NCBI RefSeq assembly: GCF_900198835.1
Contig: NZ_LT900021.1
Coordinates: 1,550,001 to 1,614,000, forward strand
Source of the DNA: Thermococcus henrietii
GTDB taxonomy: Archaea; Methanobacteriota_B; Thermococci; Thermococcales; Thermococcaceae
Length of the DNA: 64,000 nt
Direction of reading: 5' to 3'
Shown here: positions 18,466-26,337 of the stretch, one piece after another
How the letters are laid out: each line of letters opens with the position of its first letter
Position numbering within the stretch: position 1 is the stretch's first letter
The notes under the pieces: generated by a model
The model's database searches: none
What the model was told of the DNA's origin: nothing
Seen by the model: the letters and a program-made list of their open reading frames with translations, nothing else
Position numbers and translations under genes: made by a program

Positions 18466-20345
18466 CTAAGAACATGGGGAGTCTCGTAGTGATAGCCCTG
18501 CTCCTCGTGGCAATTTTGGCGTCCTCTACACCGGCCGCGGCCAGCAAAAGCACCCCGGTGGTTAACATCGACACAACGGCTCCGGGAGTTAGCGTTTACC
18601 TCGATGGTAAATACGTCGGAGTGACTCCTATACACGGGCTTGAGGTCTCGGAGGGAATTCATACAATTCGACTCGAAAAAAACATGTATGGAACAGTCAT
18701 TGTTCTCTTCAATGCGGTCCCCGGCAGAAACATTACACTAAACGTCCCTATGGTGTTCAATTTTAAGGTTGGAGAAAATCCCATTCTTAACGTGAAAACA
18801 AGCCCTCCCGGTGCGGAAATAGAGCTGAACGGTGTTATCATAGGCACGAGTCCAGTATACAACTATACACTCCTTCCAGACATGAAATACCAACTCCAGA
18901 TTAACCTGAGAGGGTACAATCCAGAGAACCTCACACTGAACCCAGATATGCACACTTTGTACTACGTCTATATCACGCTGACTCGGGAACTCACAACGAA
19001 TTCCCCGGGCTCCCCTGAAGAAACCTCTATCACTTCAAAGCTGTTGGGTCTGGCTCTTCTGATTGCAGTTGGGGTTGTAGCGGTTGCCATAGGCCGTAAA
19101 AGGCACAGAAAAGAAAAGAGGCCTCCCTCCCCACGGCAACCCAAAGAAAGCGTATCCAAGCCCTTGGAAGGCTTCCCCCAGGAGCTCCTAAACAGATATG
19201 AGCCACTCGAGTTCCTTGGCGAGGGCGGCTTCGCCAAGGTCTTCAAGGTCAAACGCAAAAAGGACGGCAAAACAGTCGCCCTAAAGGTCCCAAGAATCGA
19301 CGAGAAAACCAGTAAAACCTTCCTCCGCGAGGTTTCAACGTGGTTCCAGCTCAATCATCCCAACGTCGTCAAGCTCTACGACGCGGACATTTTACCAGTT
19401 CCTCACCTTGAGATGGAGTTCGTTGAAGGAGCCGAAGTTGGCGAAAAGCTCGTTAGAACACTTGAAGAACTGCCTAAGCCCGTTGATGAGGAAACCGCAC
19501 TGAGACTCATAAAGGGCATTGCGGAAGGCCTAAAACACGCCCACTCGAAAGGCATCGTTCACCGCGACTTAAAGCCTGGAAACATCCTCCTGAAGGCTGA
19601 CTTAACGCCAAAGATAACCGACTGGGGACTCGCAAAAATCGGAACGATGAGCTCGGGAAGGAGCGTGATGGGCTACACCCCACTCTACGCAGCCCCCGAA
19701 CACCTTATGCCCAGCAGGTTCGGAAGCACCGACACCAGAACAGACATTTGGCAACTGGGAACGATTTTCTACGAGCTTCTCACAGGTAGGGTTCCCTTCG
19801 AGGGCTACACATACGAGGAGGTCTTCGGCAAGATAACCGACGAAAACTACCGCCATAAGCCGCCCTCCGACTTCAACCTCGCATTGGCAAAGTACGATGG
19901 GCTCTTCGAGAAGTTGCTGGCGAAGAGGAAGGAAAACCGGTACGGAAGCGTTGAAGAATTCCTGATGGACCTTGAGAAGCTCGAAGAAAGCGAGAAGCGG
20001 AAGCAGGAGCTCGAGTCCCAAGTTGAGGAGCTGAAGAAAACGCTCGCAAGAAGCGTGGAAGCCCTGAAGAAGAGCAAGACAGCTGAGGAAATCAGAGAGA
20101 ACAGCCGGCTCGTTGTCCAGACTCTCTCAAAGCTTGCCCTGGCTTACGCGGAGCTCAACAGGAAGGCGGAGCTTCTCAACACCCTAAGCGACCTGAAGTT
20201 CTATACAACCCAGCACAGGGAAGAACTCGGAAGGGCAATTGAAGCCCTTGAGCTCATGATTAGAGAAAACCTGCCCGTAAGAGAGGACTTCATTGAAAGG
20301 CTCAAGGTGCTTCTTCACAAGATAGAGCGCGAAAACGGGGTGTGA
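18459..20345 (+). CDS. Membrane Ser/Thr kinase with two PEGA repeats
   Basis: About 628 residues. ATG 18459 is preferred over GTG 18453; both overlap the PP2C stop. A signal peptide (about 1-28) is followed by two PEGA-type repeats (about 33-175; VSVYLDGKYVGVTP and AEIELNGVIIGTSP). A span lies near 194-212. The kinase has GEGGFAKVF, VALK, HRDLKPGN (His368), DWG (388) and APEH in place of APEQ. The C-terminal module is predicted coiled-coil, ending in ENLPVREDF. Its kinase-coding DNA shares a perfect 75-bp block with the 15380 kinase (19211-19285 against 16594-16668), pointing to recent duplication or gene conversion. The ESCRT-III-like gene starts 3 nt after its stop. Confidence 0.9.
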   Translation: MVTKNMGSLVVIALLLVAILASSTPAAASKSTPVVNIDTTAPGVSVYLDGKYVGVTPIHGLEVSEGIHTIRLEKNMYGTVIVLFNAVPGRNITLNVPMVFNFKVGENPILNVKTSPPGAEIELNGVIIGTSPVYNYTLLPDMKYQLQINLRGYNPENLTLNPDMHTLYYVYITLTRELTTNSPGSPEETSITSKLLGLALLIAVGVVAVAIGRKRHRKEKRPPSPRQPKESVSKPLEGFPQELLNRYEPLEFLGEGGFAKVFKVKRKKDGKTVALKVPRIDEKTSKTFLREVSTWFQLNHPNVVKLYDADILPVPHLEMEFVEGAEVGEKLVRTLEELPKPVDEETALRLIKGIAEGLKHAHSKGIVHRDLKPGNILLKADLTPKITDWGLAKIGTMSSGRSVMGYTPLYAAPEHLMPSRFGSTDTRTDIWQLGTIFYELLTGRVPFEGYTYEEVFGKITDENYRHKPPSDFNLALAKYDGLFEKLLAKRKENRYGSVEEFLMDLEKLEESEKRKQELESQVEELKKTLARSVEALKKSKTAEEIRENSRLVVQTLSKLALAYAELNRKAELLNTLSDLKFYTTQHREELGRAIEALELMIRENLPVREDFIERLKVLLHKIERENGV

Positions 20346-20348
20346 GTT

Positions 20349-20897
20349 ATGAAGTTCTGGAAATCCAAGGAGGAAAAGGAAATAGAGCGGAAGATAAGGG
20401 CTAGAAAAGCGAAAATGGCCCTAAAACAGTACATAACCAACCTCGAAGCCTTAAAGCGCCGGGTCTTTCTCCAGGGAAAGGAAGCAGCGAAGCTCGGCGA
20501 CGAAGAGCTGTTGAGGAGGAGTGCAGTGAAATACCTCACACTCGAGAACAGGATAAAGCAGGCGAAGAGACTCCTCCTCCTGATGGAAGAAGCCGAGATT
20601 CAAAGGGAGCTCGTTAAGGTCTCTGGAGAGTTTCTCCGCTTCAGCAGGGACATCGTTGAGAGCATTGCGGAGGGACCCGGAGCAGAGGACGTTGCCAAGA
20701 TGCAGGTCGAGTTCGAGAAAGCGATGACAAAGGTGGAGAGCCTCGATGAGGCTCTGAGTTCCATGCTAGACGTAACGAGCGAAAGCATCCTGAGCGGAAA
20801 CTTTGACGAAGAAACGATAAAAGAAGCGGAGGCGTTCTTCGACGTAGAACCCTCCGGAGAGAGGCTCAAAGAGATTGAGAAGGCTATGAGGGCTTAG
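20349..20897 (+). CDS. ESCRT-III (Snf7/CdvB)-like protein
   Basis: 182 residues, predicted almost entirely helical. Features match ESCRT-III: a short N-terminal MKFWKS that could insert in membrane, a basic first helix (about 12-47), GDEELLRRSAVKYLTLENRI resembling helix 2 (50-70), then ESCRT-III-like MEEAEIQRELVKVSGEF (79-95). An acidic C-terminal half follows with SLDEALSSMLDVTSESI (131-147), like the Vps2/Snf7 SMxxML region, a FDEE helix, and a terminal LKEIEKAMR that resembles an MIM1 peptide for an MIT domain. It is 3 nt after a kinase and lies in the same island as the MIT-AAA ATPase. No search was run; other coiled-coil families cannot be excluded. Its 3' end overlaps a convergent amidohydrolase by 14 nt. 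Confidence 0.75.
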   Translation: MKFWKSKEEKEIERKIRARKAKMALKQYITNLEALKRRVFLQGKEAAKLGDEELLRRSAVKYLTLENRIKQAKRLLLLMEEAEIQRELVKVSGEFLRFSRDIVESIAEGPGAEDVAKMQVEFEKAMTKVESLDEALSSMLDVTSESILSGNFDEETIKEAEAFFDVEPSGERLKEIEKAMRA

Positions 20898-22083
20898 CCC
20901 AAGCCACTTTTCCATTTACCACAACCTTTTCCACGTCGCTTCCCCTCGCGGAATACACGAGGAGCGAGTAAACGTTTTCCAACGGCCTGAACCACGGTTT
21001 ATCTGCGTTTACGAGAACCAAATCCGCGAGATAGCCGGGCTCAATGAGTCCGGCCTTTAATCCAAGGGCCCTTGCGCCTCCAACTGTCGCCATTCCGAAG
21101 AGCTCTCTCGCGGGAACCGCGTGCGCCTTTCTGGCCGTCAGGTTCGCAACGATTCCAGCTGCCCTCATCTCAAGGAATGGGTCAAGGGTTCCTGTTGGAT
21201 TCGGCGAGTCGTTGCCTAGAGCCACGTTGAGGCCGAGGTCAAGGAGTGTCCTTAGGTTCACTGTCCGGGCTTCAAGCTTGACGTTGCTCGTTGGGCAGTG
21301 GACGAGGGTCGAGCCGGCCTTGGCTAGCCTCTCGAAGTCAGAATCGCTTAGATAAACGCCGTGGACGCCGATTAGGCTTTCGTTCAAAAGCCCGGCCCTT
21401 TCGAGGAGGCCAACGGGCGAAAGGCCATAGCGCCTTCTAACCTCAGAAACTTCCGCCCTGCTCTGAGCCAGGTGAACGTGAACCCTTGCGCCGGTTTCCC
21501 GGGAGAGTTCTGCGAGTTCTTTCATCAGCTCAAGCGAGACGGTGTTCGTTGCGTGTGGTGCCAGGGTGGGCGTTACAAGCTCGCTCCGGTTCCGCCAGCG
21601 TTTGAAGAACCGGAAGCCTTCCTCAGGACTCGCGAGAGGGAAATCGACCTCGTCCATAACCGTCTGGCCGATGAAGGCCCTTACGCCAAGCCTTTCGGCG
21701 ACCTTCGCTATCTCGTCCGCGAAGAAGTAGTGGTCGTTTACCGTCGTCGAGCCGTTCATCAGGGCTTCTCTAAGGCCGATTTCAGCCCACTCGCGGATTT
21801 CCTTCCGCGTCCATTCCAGCTCCATCGGCCAGATGATTTTCTCAAGCCACTCCTCCGTCGGTAGGTCCTCGCCGAGACTCCTAAAGCGCGCCATCGCCAC
21901 GTGGGTGTGGGCGTTAATTAGGCCGGGAATCACGAGGTAGTTCTCCCCGCCGTAAACTCCGTCAACGCCCCACTCCCCCAGTTCCCCCACCGGAACGACG
22001 GCCCGAATGACGTTATCCTCAACGATGACGGCCCCATCTCGAACGGAGCGGTAATCAACGAGCTTTCCGACCAGCGCGAACAT
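20884..22083 (-). CDS. Amidohydrolase, MTA/SAH deaminase-like
   Basis: About 399 residues from ATG 22083, which follows GGTGGGAGG; an upstream ATG at 22101 would add six residues and could be read from a leaderless transcript. Metal-binding motifs of the TrzN/SsnA/MtaD amidohydrolase group are present: NAHTHVAM (HxH) near the start, HVHLAQ, GVHGVYLS and GNDSPNPTG with the catalytic Asp. WPMELEW and ATVGGARALGL are typical of 5-methylthioadenosine/S-adenosylhomocysteine deaminases. The likely reaction is hydrolytic deamination of a purine-type substrate; the exact substrate cannot be read. It is convergent with the ESCRT-III-like gene and divergent from asnS. Confidence 0.85.
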   Translation of the reverse strand: MFALVGKLVDYRSVRDGAVIVEDNVIRAVVPVGELGEWGVDGVYGGENYLVIPGLINAHTHVAMARFRSLGEDLPTEEWLEKIIWPMELEWTRKEIREWAEIGLREALMNGSTTVNDHYFFADEIAKVAERLGVRAFIGQTVMDEVDFPLASPEEGFRFFKRWRNRSELVTPTLAPHATNTVSLELMKELAELSRETGARVHVHLAQSRAEVSEVRRRYGLSPVGLLERAGLLNESLIGVHGVYLSDSDFERLAKAGSTLVHCPTSNVKLEARTVNLRTLLDLGLNVALGNDSPNPTGTLDPFLEMRAAGIVANLTARKAHAVPARELFGMATVGGARALGLKAGLIEPGYLADLVLVNADKPWFRPLENVYSLLVYSARGSDVEKVVVNGKVAWAKPS

Positions 22084-22155
22084 CCTCCCACCGTTGAACA
22101 TACGGCAGGGAAGAACTTAAACCTTTTGACGTTGTGACATTCAAATGCCCAAAGG

Positions 22156-22163
22156 ATTTAAAT
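22156..22163 (+). promoter_or_regulatory. TATA box upstream of leader ORF/asnS
   Basis: ATTTAAAT lies about 23 nt before the ATG at 22186, the spacing expected for a leaderless archaeal transcript. A second TATA-like TTATAAAC is at 22266-22273, nearer to asnS. Confidence 0.5.
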
Positions 22164-22185
22164 CCCAAAACGAAAAACCCCTACC

Positions 22186-22254
22186 ATGCCCCGGCTCGTT
22201 CGGATTGAGTCAAGGTTACGGGCCCTGTCGCTCTGGCTGAATAACCTCTTCTGA
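22186..22254 (+). CDS. Possible 22-residue leader ORF before asnS
   Basis: ATG to TGA gives 22 codons with five Arg and six Leu but no Asn enrichment beyond an adjacent Asn pair (LWLNNLF) near the end. A TATA box sits at leaderless distance. It ends about 50 nt before the asnS start, with another TATA-like element between. It could be a translated leader, a small protein or chance. The paired Asn codons immediately upstream of an asparaginyl-tRNA synthetase gene are suggestive but not proof. Confidence 0.3.
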   Translation: MPRLVRIESRLRALSLWLNNLF

Positions 22255-22303
22255 TTGGGTTAGCGTTATAAACCCCGCTGAAAAGCTTTTGGAGGTGGTA
22301 AAG

Positions 22304-23596
22304 GTGATTGATAAGGTTTACTGTGCCGACGTTAAGCCCGAAATGGAAGGGAAGAGGGTTAAGCTCGCCGGATGGGTTTACAGGAAGAGGGAAGTCGGAA
22401 AGAAGGTCTTCATAGTGCTCAGGGACTCGAGCGGAATCGTTCAGGTGGTCTTCTCCAAGGAACTCAACGAAGAAGCCTACAGGGAGGCCAAGAAGCTTGG
22501 CATCGAGTCGAGCGTCATCATCGAGGGAACCGTCAAAGCTGACCCGCGCGCCCCAACCGGCGCCGAGGTTCGGGCCGACAAGCTCGAGGTAATCCAGAAC
22601 GTTGACTTCTTCCCGATAACGAAGGACGCGAGCCCGGAGTTCCTGCTCGACGTCAGGCACCTGCACCTCCGCTCGCCCAAGGTCGCGAGCATAATGAAGG
22701 TGAAGGCCACGCTCGTTCAGGCCGCTCGTGAGTGGCTCCTTCAAGATGGATGGTACGAGGTTTTTCCGCCGATACTCGTCACCGGGGCGGTGGAGGGCGG
22801 CTCAACGCTCTTCAAGCTCAAGTACTTTGACCGCTACGCCTACCTGAGCCAGTCGGCCCAGCTCTACCTTGAGGCGGCAATATTTGGCCTCGAAAAGGTC
22901 TGGTCGCTCACGCCGAGCTTCAGGGCCGAGAAGAGCAGGACGAGGAGGCACCTCACCGAGTTCTGGCACCTCGAGCTTGAGGCCGCGTGGATGGACCTCT
23001 GGGACATCATGAAGGTCGAAGAGGAGCTGGTAAGCTACATGGTTCAGCGCGCGCTTGAGCTCAGGAAGAGCGAGATTGAGACCTTTAGAAAGGATTTGAC
23101 CACGCTCAAGAACGCCGTTCCGCCGTTCCCGAGGATAAGCTACGACGAGGCCATAGACATACTCCAGAGCAAGGGCGTCGAGATAGAGTGGGGAGAGGAC
23201 ATGGGTGCCGACGAGGAGAGGGTTCTCACCGAGGAGTTCGAGGCCCCGTTCTTTGTTTACGGCTATCCAAAGGGCATCAAGGCCTTCTACATGAAGGAGG
23301 ACCCGGAGGACCCGAGGAAGGTTCTCGCTGCGGACATGCTCGCGCCCGAAGGCTACGGCGAGATAATAGGCGGCTCCCAGCGTGAGGACGACTACGACAA
23401 GCTCGTGCAGAGAATCCTTGAGGAGGGAATGAACCCCGAGGACTACCAGTGGTACCTCGACCTCAGGAAGTACGGTTCCGTTCCGCACAGCGGCTTCGGT
23501 CTCGGCCTTGAGAGGCTCGTCGCGTGGGTCCTCAAGCTCGACCACGTCCGCTGGGCCACGCTCTTCCCGAGGACGCCGAGCAGGCTGTATCCGTGA
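22304..23596 (+). CDS. asnS: Asparaginyl-tRNA synthetase
   Basis: 430 residues from GTG 22304, chosen because GGAGGTGGT lies just upstream and the resulting start (MIDKVYCADVK) is what I recall for Thermococcales AsnRS. An N-terminal OB-fold anticodon domain (KLAGWVYRKREVG, VLRDSSGIVQVVF) is followed by a class II catalytic core with SQSAQLYLEA, FRAEKSRTRRHLTEFWHLE (motif 2) and GLGLERLVAWVL (motif 3). It charges tRNA-Asn with asparagine in the cytoplasm. A close relative, nondiscriminating AspRS, is less likely from the N-terminal sequence. It appears monocistronic and ends at a T-run terminator. Confidence 0.93.
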   Translation: MIDKVYCADVKPEMEGKRVKLAGWVYRKREVGKKVFIVLRDSSGIVQVVFSKELNEEAYREAKKLGIESSVIIEGTVKADPRAPTGAEVRADKLEVIQNVDFFPITKDASPEFLLDVRHLHLRSPKVASIMKVKATLVQAAREWLLQDGWYEVFPPILVTGAVEGGSTLFKLKYFDRYAYLSQSAQLYLEAAIFGLEKVWSLTPSFRAEKSRTRRHLTEFWHLELEAAWMDLWDIMKVEEELVSYMVQRALELRKSEIETFRKDLTTLKNAVPPFPRISYDEAIDILQSKGVEIEWGEDMGADEERVLTEEFEAPFFVYGYPKGIKAFYMKEDPEDPRKVLAADMLAPEGYGEIIGGSQREDDYDKLVQRILEEGMNPEDYQWYLDLRKYGSVPHSGFGLGLERLVAWVLKLDHVRWATLFPRTPSRLYP

Positions 23597-23602
23597 GGTC
23601 AG

Positions 23603-23626
23603 TTCTTTTTATACTTTTTTTAGTTT
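23603..23626 (+). terminator. T-run terminator after asnS
   Basis: Two T tracts (five and seven Ts) follow the asnS stop within 30 nt, the usual form of an intrinsic archaeal terminator. On the other strand they lie just past the end of the convergent membrane-protein gene. Confidence 0.5.
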
Positions 23627-23629
23627 TAG

Positions 23630-25333
23630 TCAAGACAAATAGTAAAACACAATAATAGCTATAAAAAAGAGAATACCTAAAAATATCCTCCTTCTTCCCG
23701 TCACGTTTCCAATTTGTGAGACAACAAGAGCAAACAAGCCAATAGAGAGCTCAGCTGAATACACAACTCTAGCAATCGTATTATTGATATTATTTATGTT
23801 TAATAGCCCGCCCCCACCTATTCCAAGCACAATCAACAGCATTGCAATGACGTTCTGCAAGGTAAGGAATCTTGCAAGCATCGAATTTTCCTGACTCTCT
23901 TCCCAGAGGAGAAGAACAGATGTAAGAGTTACACCAAGATAAAGAAGGGCCACATATCGGAATTGTTCTTGTATTACCTCGATTATATTTGACGCATTTG
24001 AAAGCCCTATTCCGTTTGCGATAGCATCAGCAAAAATGATAGAGCTGGGGACAATGAAAGCACCAATAATAAGGTTGTAGAATGTATCTAAGATATCATT
24101 GCTCCCTCCTCGCCCAACAGTAGTTTTAATAAGGGCCTGAACAAATACAAGTCCATATCCCATCAAGCCCATTAAAGTTAGACCGTATGTGGGAGATATC
24201 ATAGAAACTTCTAATATAAGAATTACAATAAAAATAAAGAAGACTCCCCCAACTATACCACTAGCCCTTGCCCTAATTAAAACAAAGGTGATACCTGCCC
24301 CAAATAACACTGAGAAGACCCAGATGAGTATGGCAAAGTCCCCCGGATTAACCCCCACCCGAAGGAGAAGGGCAACATTCCCAATAATCAAAAGAGTAAC
24401 ACCAAATGAAATAAGAAGTGCTCTTAGAGTGTCCAATATTTGTTGCGTTCTCCATATTACATACATCATTATACACATCGCAGTTATAATCAATACGATG
24501 CTAATAATGTTGGATAGGGCAAGTACCCCTATTAACCCAAGGATACCCAATATGGCTCCCACCAGACTAAACGCCGCAGTTCTCCCCTTTCTCCTCAGTA
24601 GACCATCAGAGAACATAAACGCTATAGTGGGCAATAAAATCAACAGTAGAATCCACGTTAGAAGCAGGTCTCGACCAACGTTAGTAGAATTCGTAGAGCC
24701 TGAAGATACGTTGAATTTTTTACCGTTTGTGTTTGATACAAATGTGAAGTTCTTTACTACTCTTTTGCCATTCTCAGTAAACGTAACAACTAGATAAGCA
24801 AGATTTTTCTCTGGAACGAGCAAACTCATATTGGCTGAATTACTCTCAAGGACTGCATATGCGTGGTCAATATATACAGTAGTGCCTGTTAAAGTTACAT
24901 TTTTCAGAATAAAACCAATTTCAAGGGGGCGAGAACACATATCATTTTCGCAGAGAACTACGTTCCAGTGGTTTAAGTGGCCATAGCTGATGGTAGAATT
25001 TAAAATAATGTCTCTGGAACCTTGAGGGGAAATAACAAAAAAAGCTCTTTTGCTGTGAGGTCCACACAGAAAGGTCTTAACTTTGAGAATATGTGAAGAG
25101 TTTAGAACGCCAACAGTGGCATAAATTGCAATATCGATATCTTGGGCATTTTTTGGAAAGTTAATTATTGTAACGTTGCTGATATTAAAAACAACGTACT
25201 TGCTGGTGGATACCACCGCAAATTGATTGCTGCCCCTCCAGACTGTCTCAGCATTAGCATAAGAATGGGATATAGAACCTACAACTATGAATGCTAATAT
25301 TGCTGCTAAGATTATGATTTGTAGCTTTTTCAT
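23630..25333 (-). CDS. Polytopic membrane protein with N-terminal extracellular domain, unknown function
   Basis: 567 residues from ATG 25333 (MKKLQIIILAAILAF); the frame extends upstream but no ribosome site supports a longer start. A signal peptide (about 1-27) is followed by an extracellular beta-rich domain (about 30-195) rich in Asn and Ser with several N-glycosylation sequons, then roughly eleven hydrophobic helices to the C-terminus. I do not recognise the family. The gene is clearly AT-rich compared with asnS and tgtA, and the region behind its start is a non-coding repeat-rich stretch ending at a tRNA gene. This fits horizontally acquired or fast-evolving DNA. A leaderless or weakly translated mRNA is likely. 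Confidence 0.75.
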   Translation of the reverse strand: MKKLQIIILAAILAFIVVGSISHSYANAETVWRGSNQFAVVSTSKYVVFNISNVTIINFPKNAQDIDIAIYATVGVLNSSHILKVKTFLCGPHSKRAFFVISPQGSRDIILNSTISYGHLNHWNVVLCENDMCSRPLEIGFILKNVTLTGTTVYIDHAYAVLESNSANMSLLVPEKNLAYLVVTFTENGKRVVKNFTFVSNTNGKKFNVSSGSTNSTNVGRDLLLTWILLLILLPTIAFMFSDGLLRRKGRTAAFSLVGAILGILGLIGVLALSNIISIVLIITAMCIMMYVIWRTQQILDTLRALLISFGVTLLIIGNVALLLRVGVNPGDFAILIWVFSVLFGAGITFVLIRARASGIVGGVFFIFIVILILEVSMISPTYGLTLMGLMGYGLVFVQALIKTTVGRGGSNDILDTFYNLIIGAFIVPSSIIFADAIANGIGLSNASNIIEVIQEQFRYVALLYLGVTLTSVLLLWEESQENSMLARFLTLQNVIAMLLIVLGIGGGGLLNINNINNTIARVVYSAELSIGLFALVVSQIGNVTGRRRIFLGILFFIAIIVFYYLS

Positions 25334-25704
25334 TTTAATCGTTGGTACATAGTATAAGCACAATTTAAAAACGTTTCGTTAGTTAATTAAAAAGTTTAAT
25401 TTAAAAATTAAAAATCCTCAACGCCAGCGGCGGAAACAATATTGCAAGCCCTAATTAGCACTTTCAAGGAGGCTTTTCAAAAGTTTGTAGCTCTTTATAG
25501 CGTTGCACTCTGAGGGTGGGGTTTCTAAACCAAGGCCAACTTTTCTCGTGAGAACTTCCAAAGATTCCTTGCAAAGAGGTTTGACTTCAAAAAGATGCCC
25601 GGAGGGCATCAAAAGAAAGCAAACCTTACACAAAGAGGCTTTTAAAGCAATTCTCCACGCTAAACCGCCCCAATAATAAGAAACCCCTGGACACCAGCAT
25701 TTCA

Positions 25705-25732
25705 AAAAGGAGCTACGAACCTTGGTCAAACT
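25705..25732. repeat. 28-bp direct repeat, copy 1
   Basis: This copy runs from AAAAGGAGCTACG to GGTCAAACT and is identical over all 28 bases to 26310-26337. The copies are 605 bp apart inside the hairpin-dense region. Confidence 0.85.
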
Positions 25733-26309
25733 CTGCGGGACTCTCGTTCCTCGCGTCGAGCAAAGCTCGACGTCGCGCAGGCGAACAAGCTTTACAACAG
25801 CCTTTGGGAAAGGCTGGCGAAAAACGCCCTTCTCACCAAAGGGCAAAAAACAGTCTGCACTAACCAAAGGGCAAATTCACAGAGGGTTTAACGCTACAAC
25901 AAAACCCCTAAGATAGTTTCAAATTCCTATTGGCGCCCTTCGGGCGCCTCTTCAGAGTGAAACTCTTGGAAATGAAGCAAATTTGACAGAAACCCCTTTT
26001 CCAAAACGAACACTTAGAATCAGCACTTAACCTTCCGCCAGCGCTTTCGAAGGAAGCTTTTGGAAAAAGCTTCACCAAAAGTTAGTAGCTCCTACGGAAG
26101 GCTCAAATAGTCAAAATTTTACTCACAAAACTGCGCATTCCCAAAGGAGAACATGCTAAAACAGCCCCCTCACAAAAGGGTTTACTCTTCCCTGACGCCC
26201 AAAGGGCGTCGATTTAAATGCAAAAACCTACGAAAGGAGCAAGTTGAGAAAGTTCTCACAATTAAATTGACCATTCAACAAGAAAAATCACCCAAAAACT
26301 TAACCTTCC

Positions 26310-26337
26310 AAAAGGAGCTACGAACCTTGGTCAAACT
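26310..26337. repeat. 28-bp direct repeat, copy 2
   Basis: This is the second perfect copy. It lies 26 bp from the 3' end of the tRNA-Val gene and runs into a 9-bp stem hairpin (26333-26354). A repeat beside a tRNA 3' end could be an attachment-site remnant, but no copy of the tRNA tail itself was found. Confidence 0.85.

Noticed and set aside
22802-23545. 247-codon minus-strand ORF
   Set aside because: It lies antisense within asnS and has no independent support.
24189-24797. 202-codon plus-strand ORF
   Set aside because: It is antisense to the hydrophobic membrane-protein gene; long shadow frames are expected there.
25451-25867. 138-codon minus-strand ORF in the hairpin region
   Set aside because: It is interrupted by hairpin and repeat sequences; its composition is unlike a real Thermococcus protein and no ribosome site was seen.
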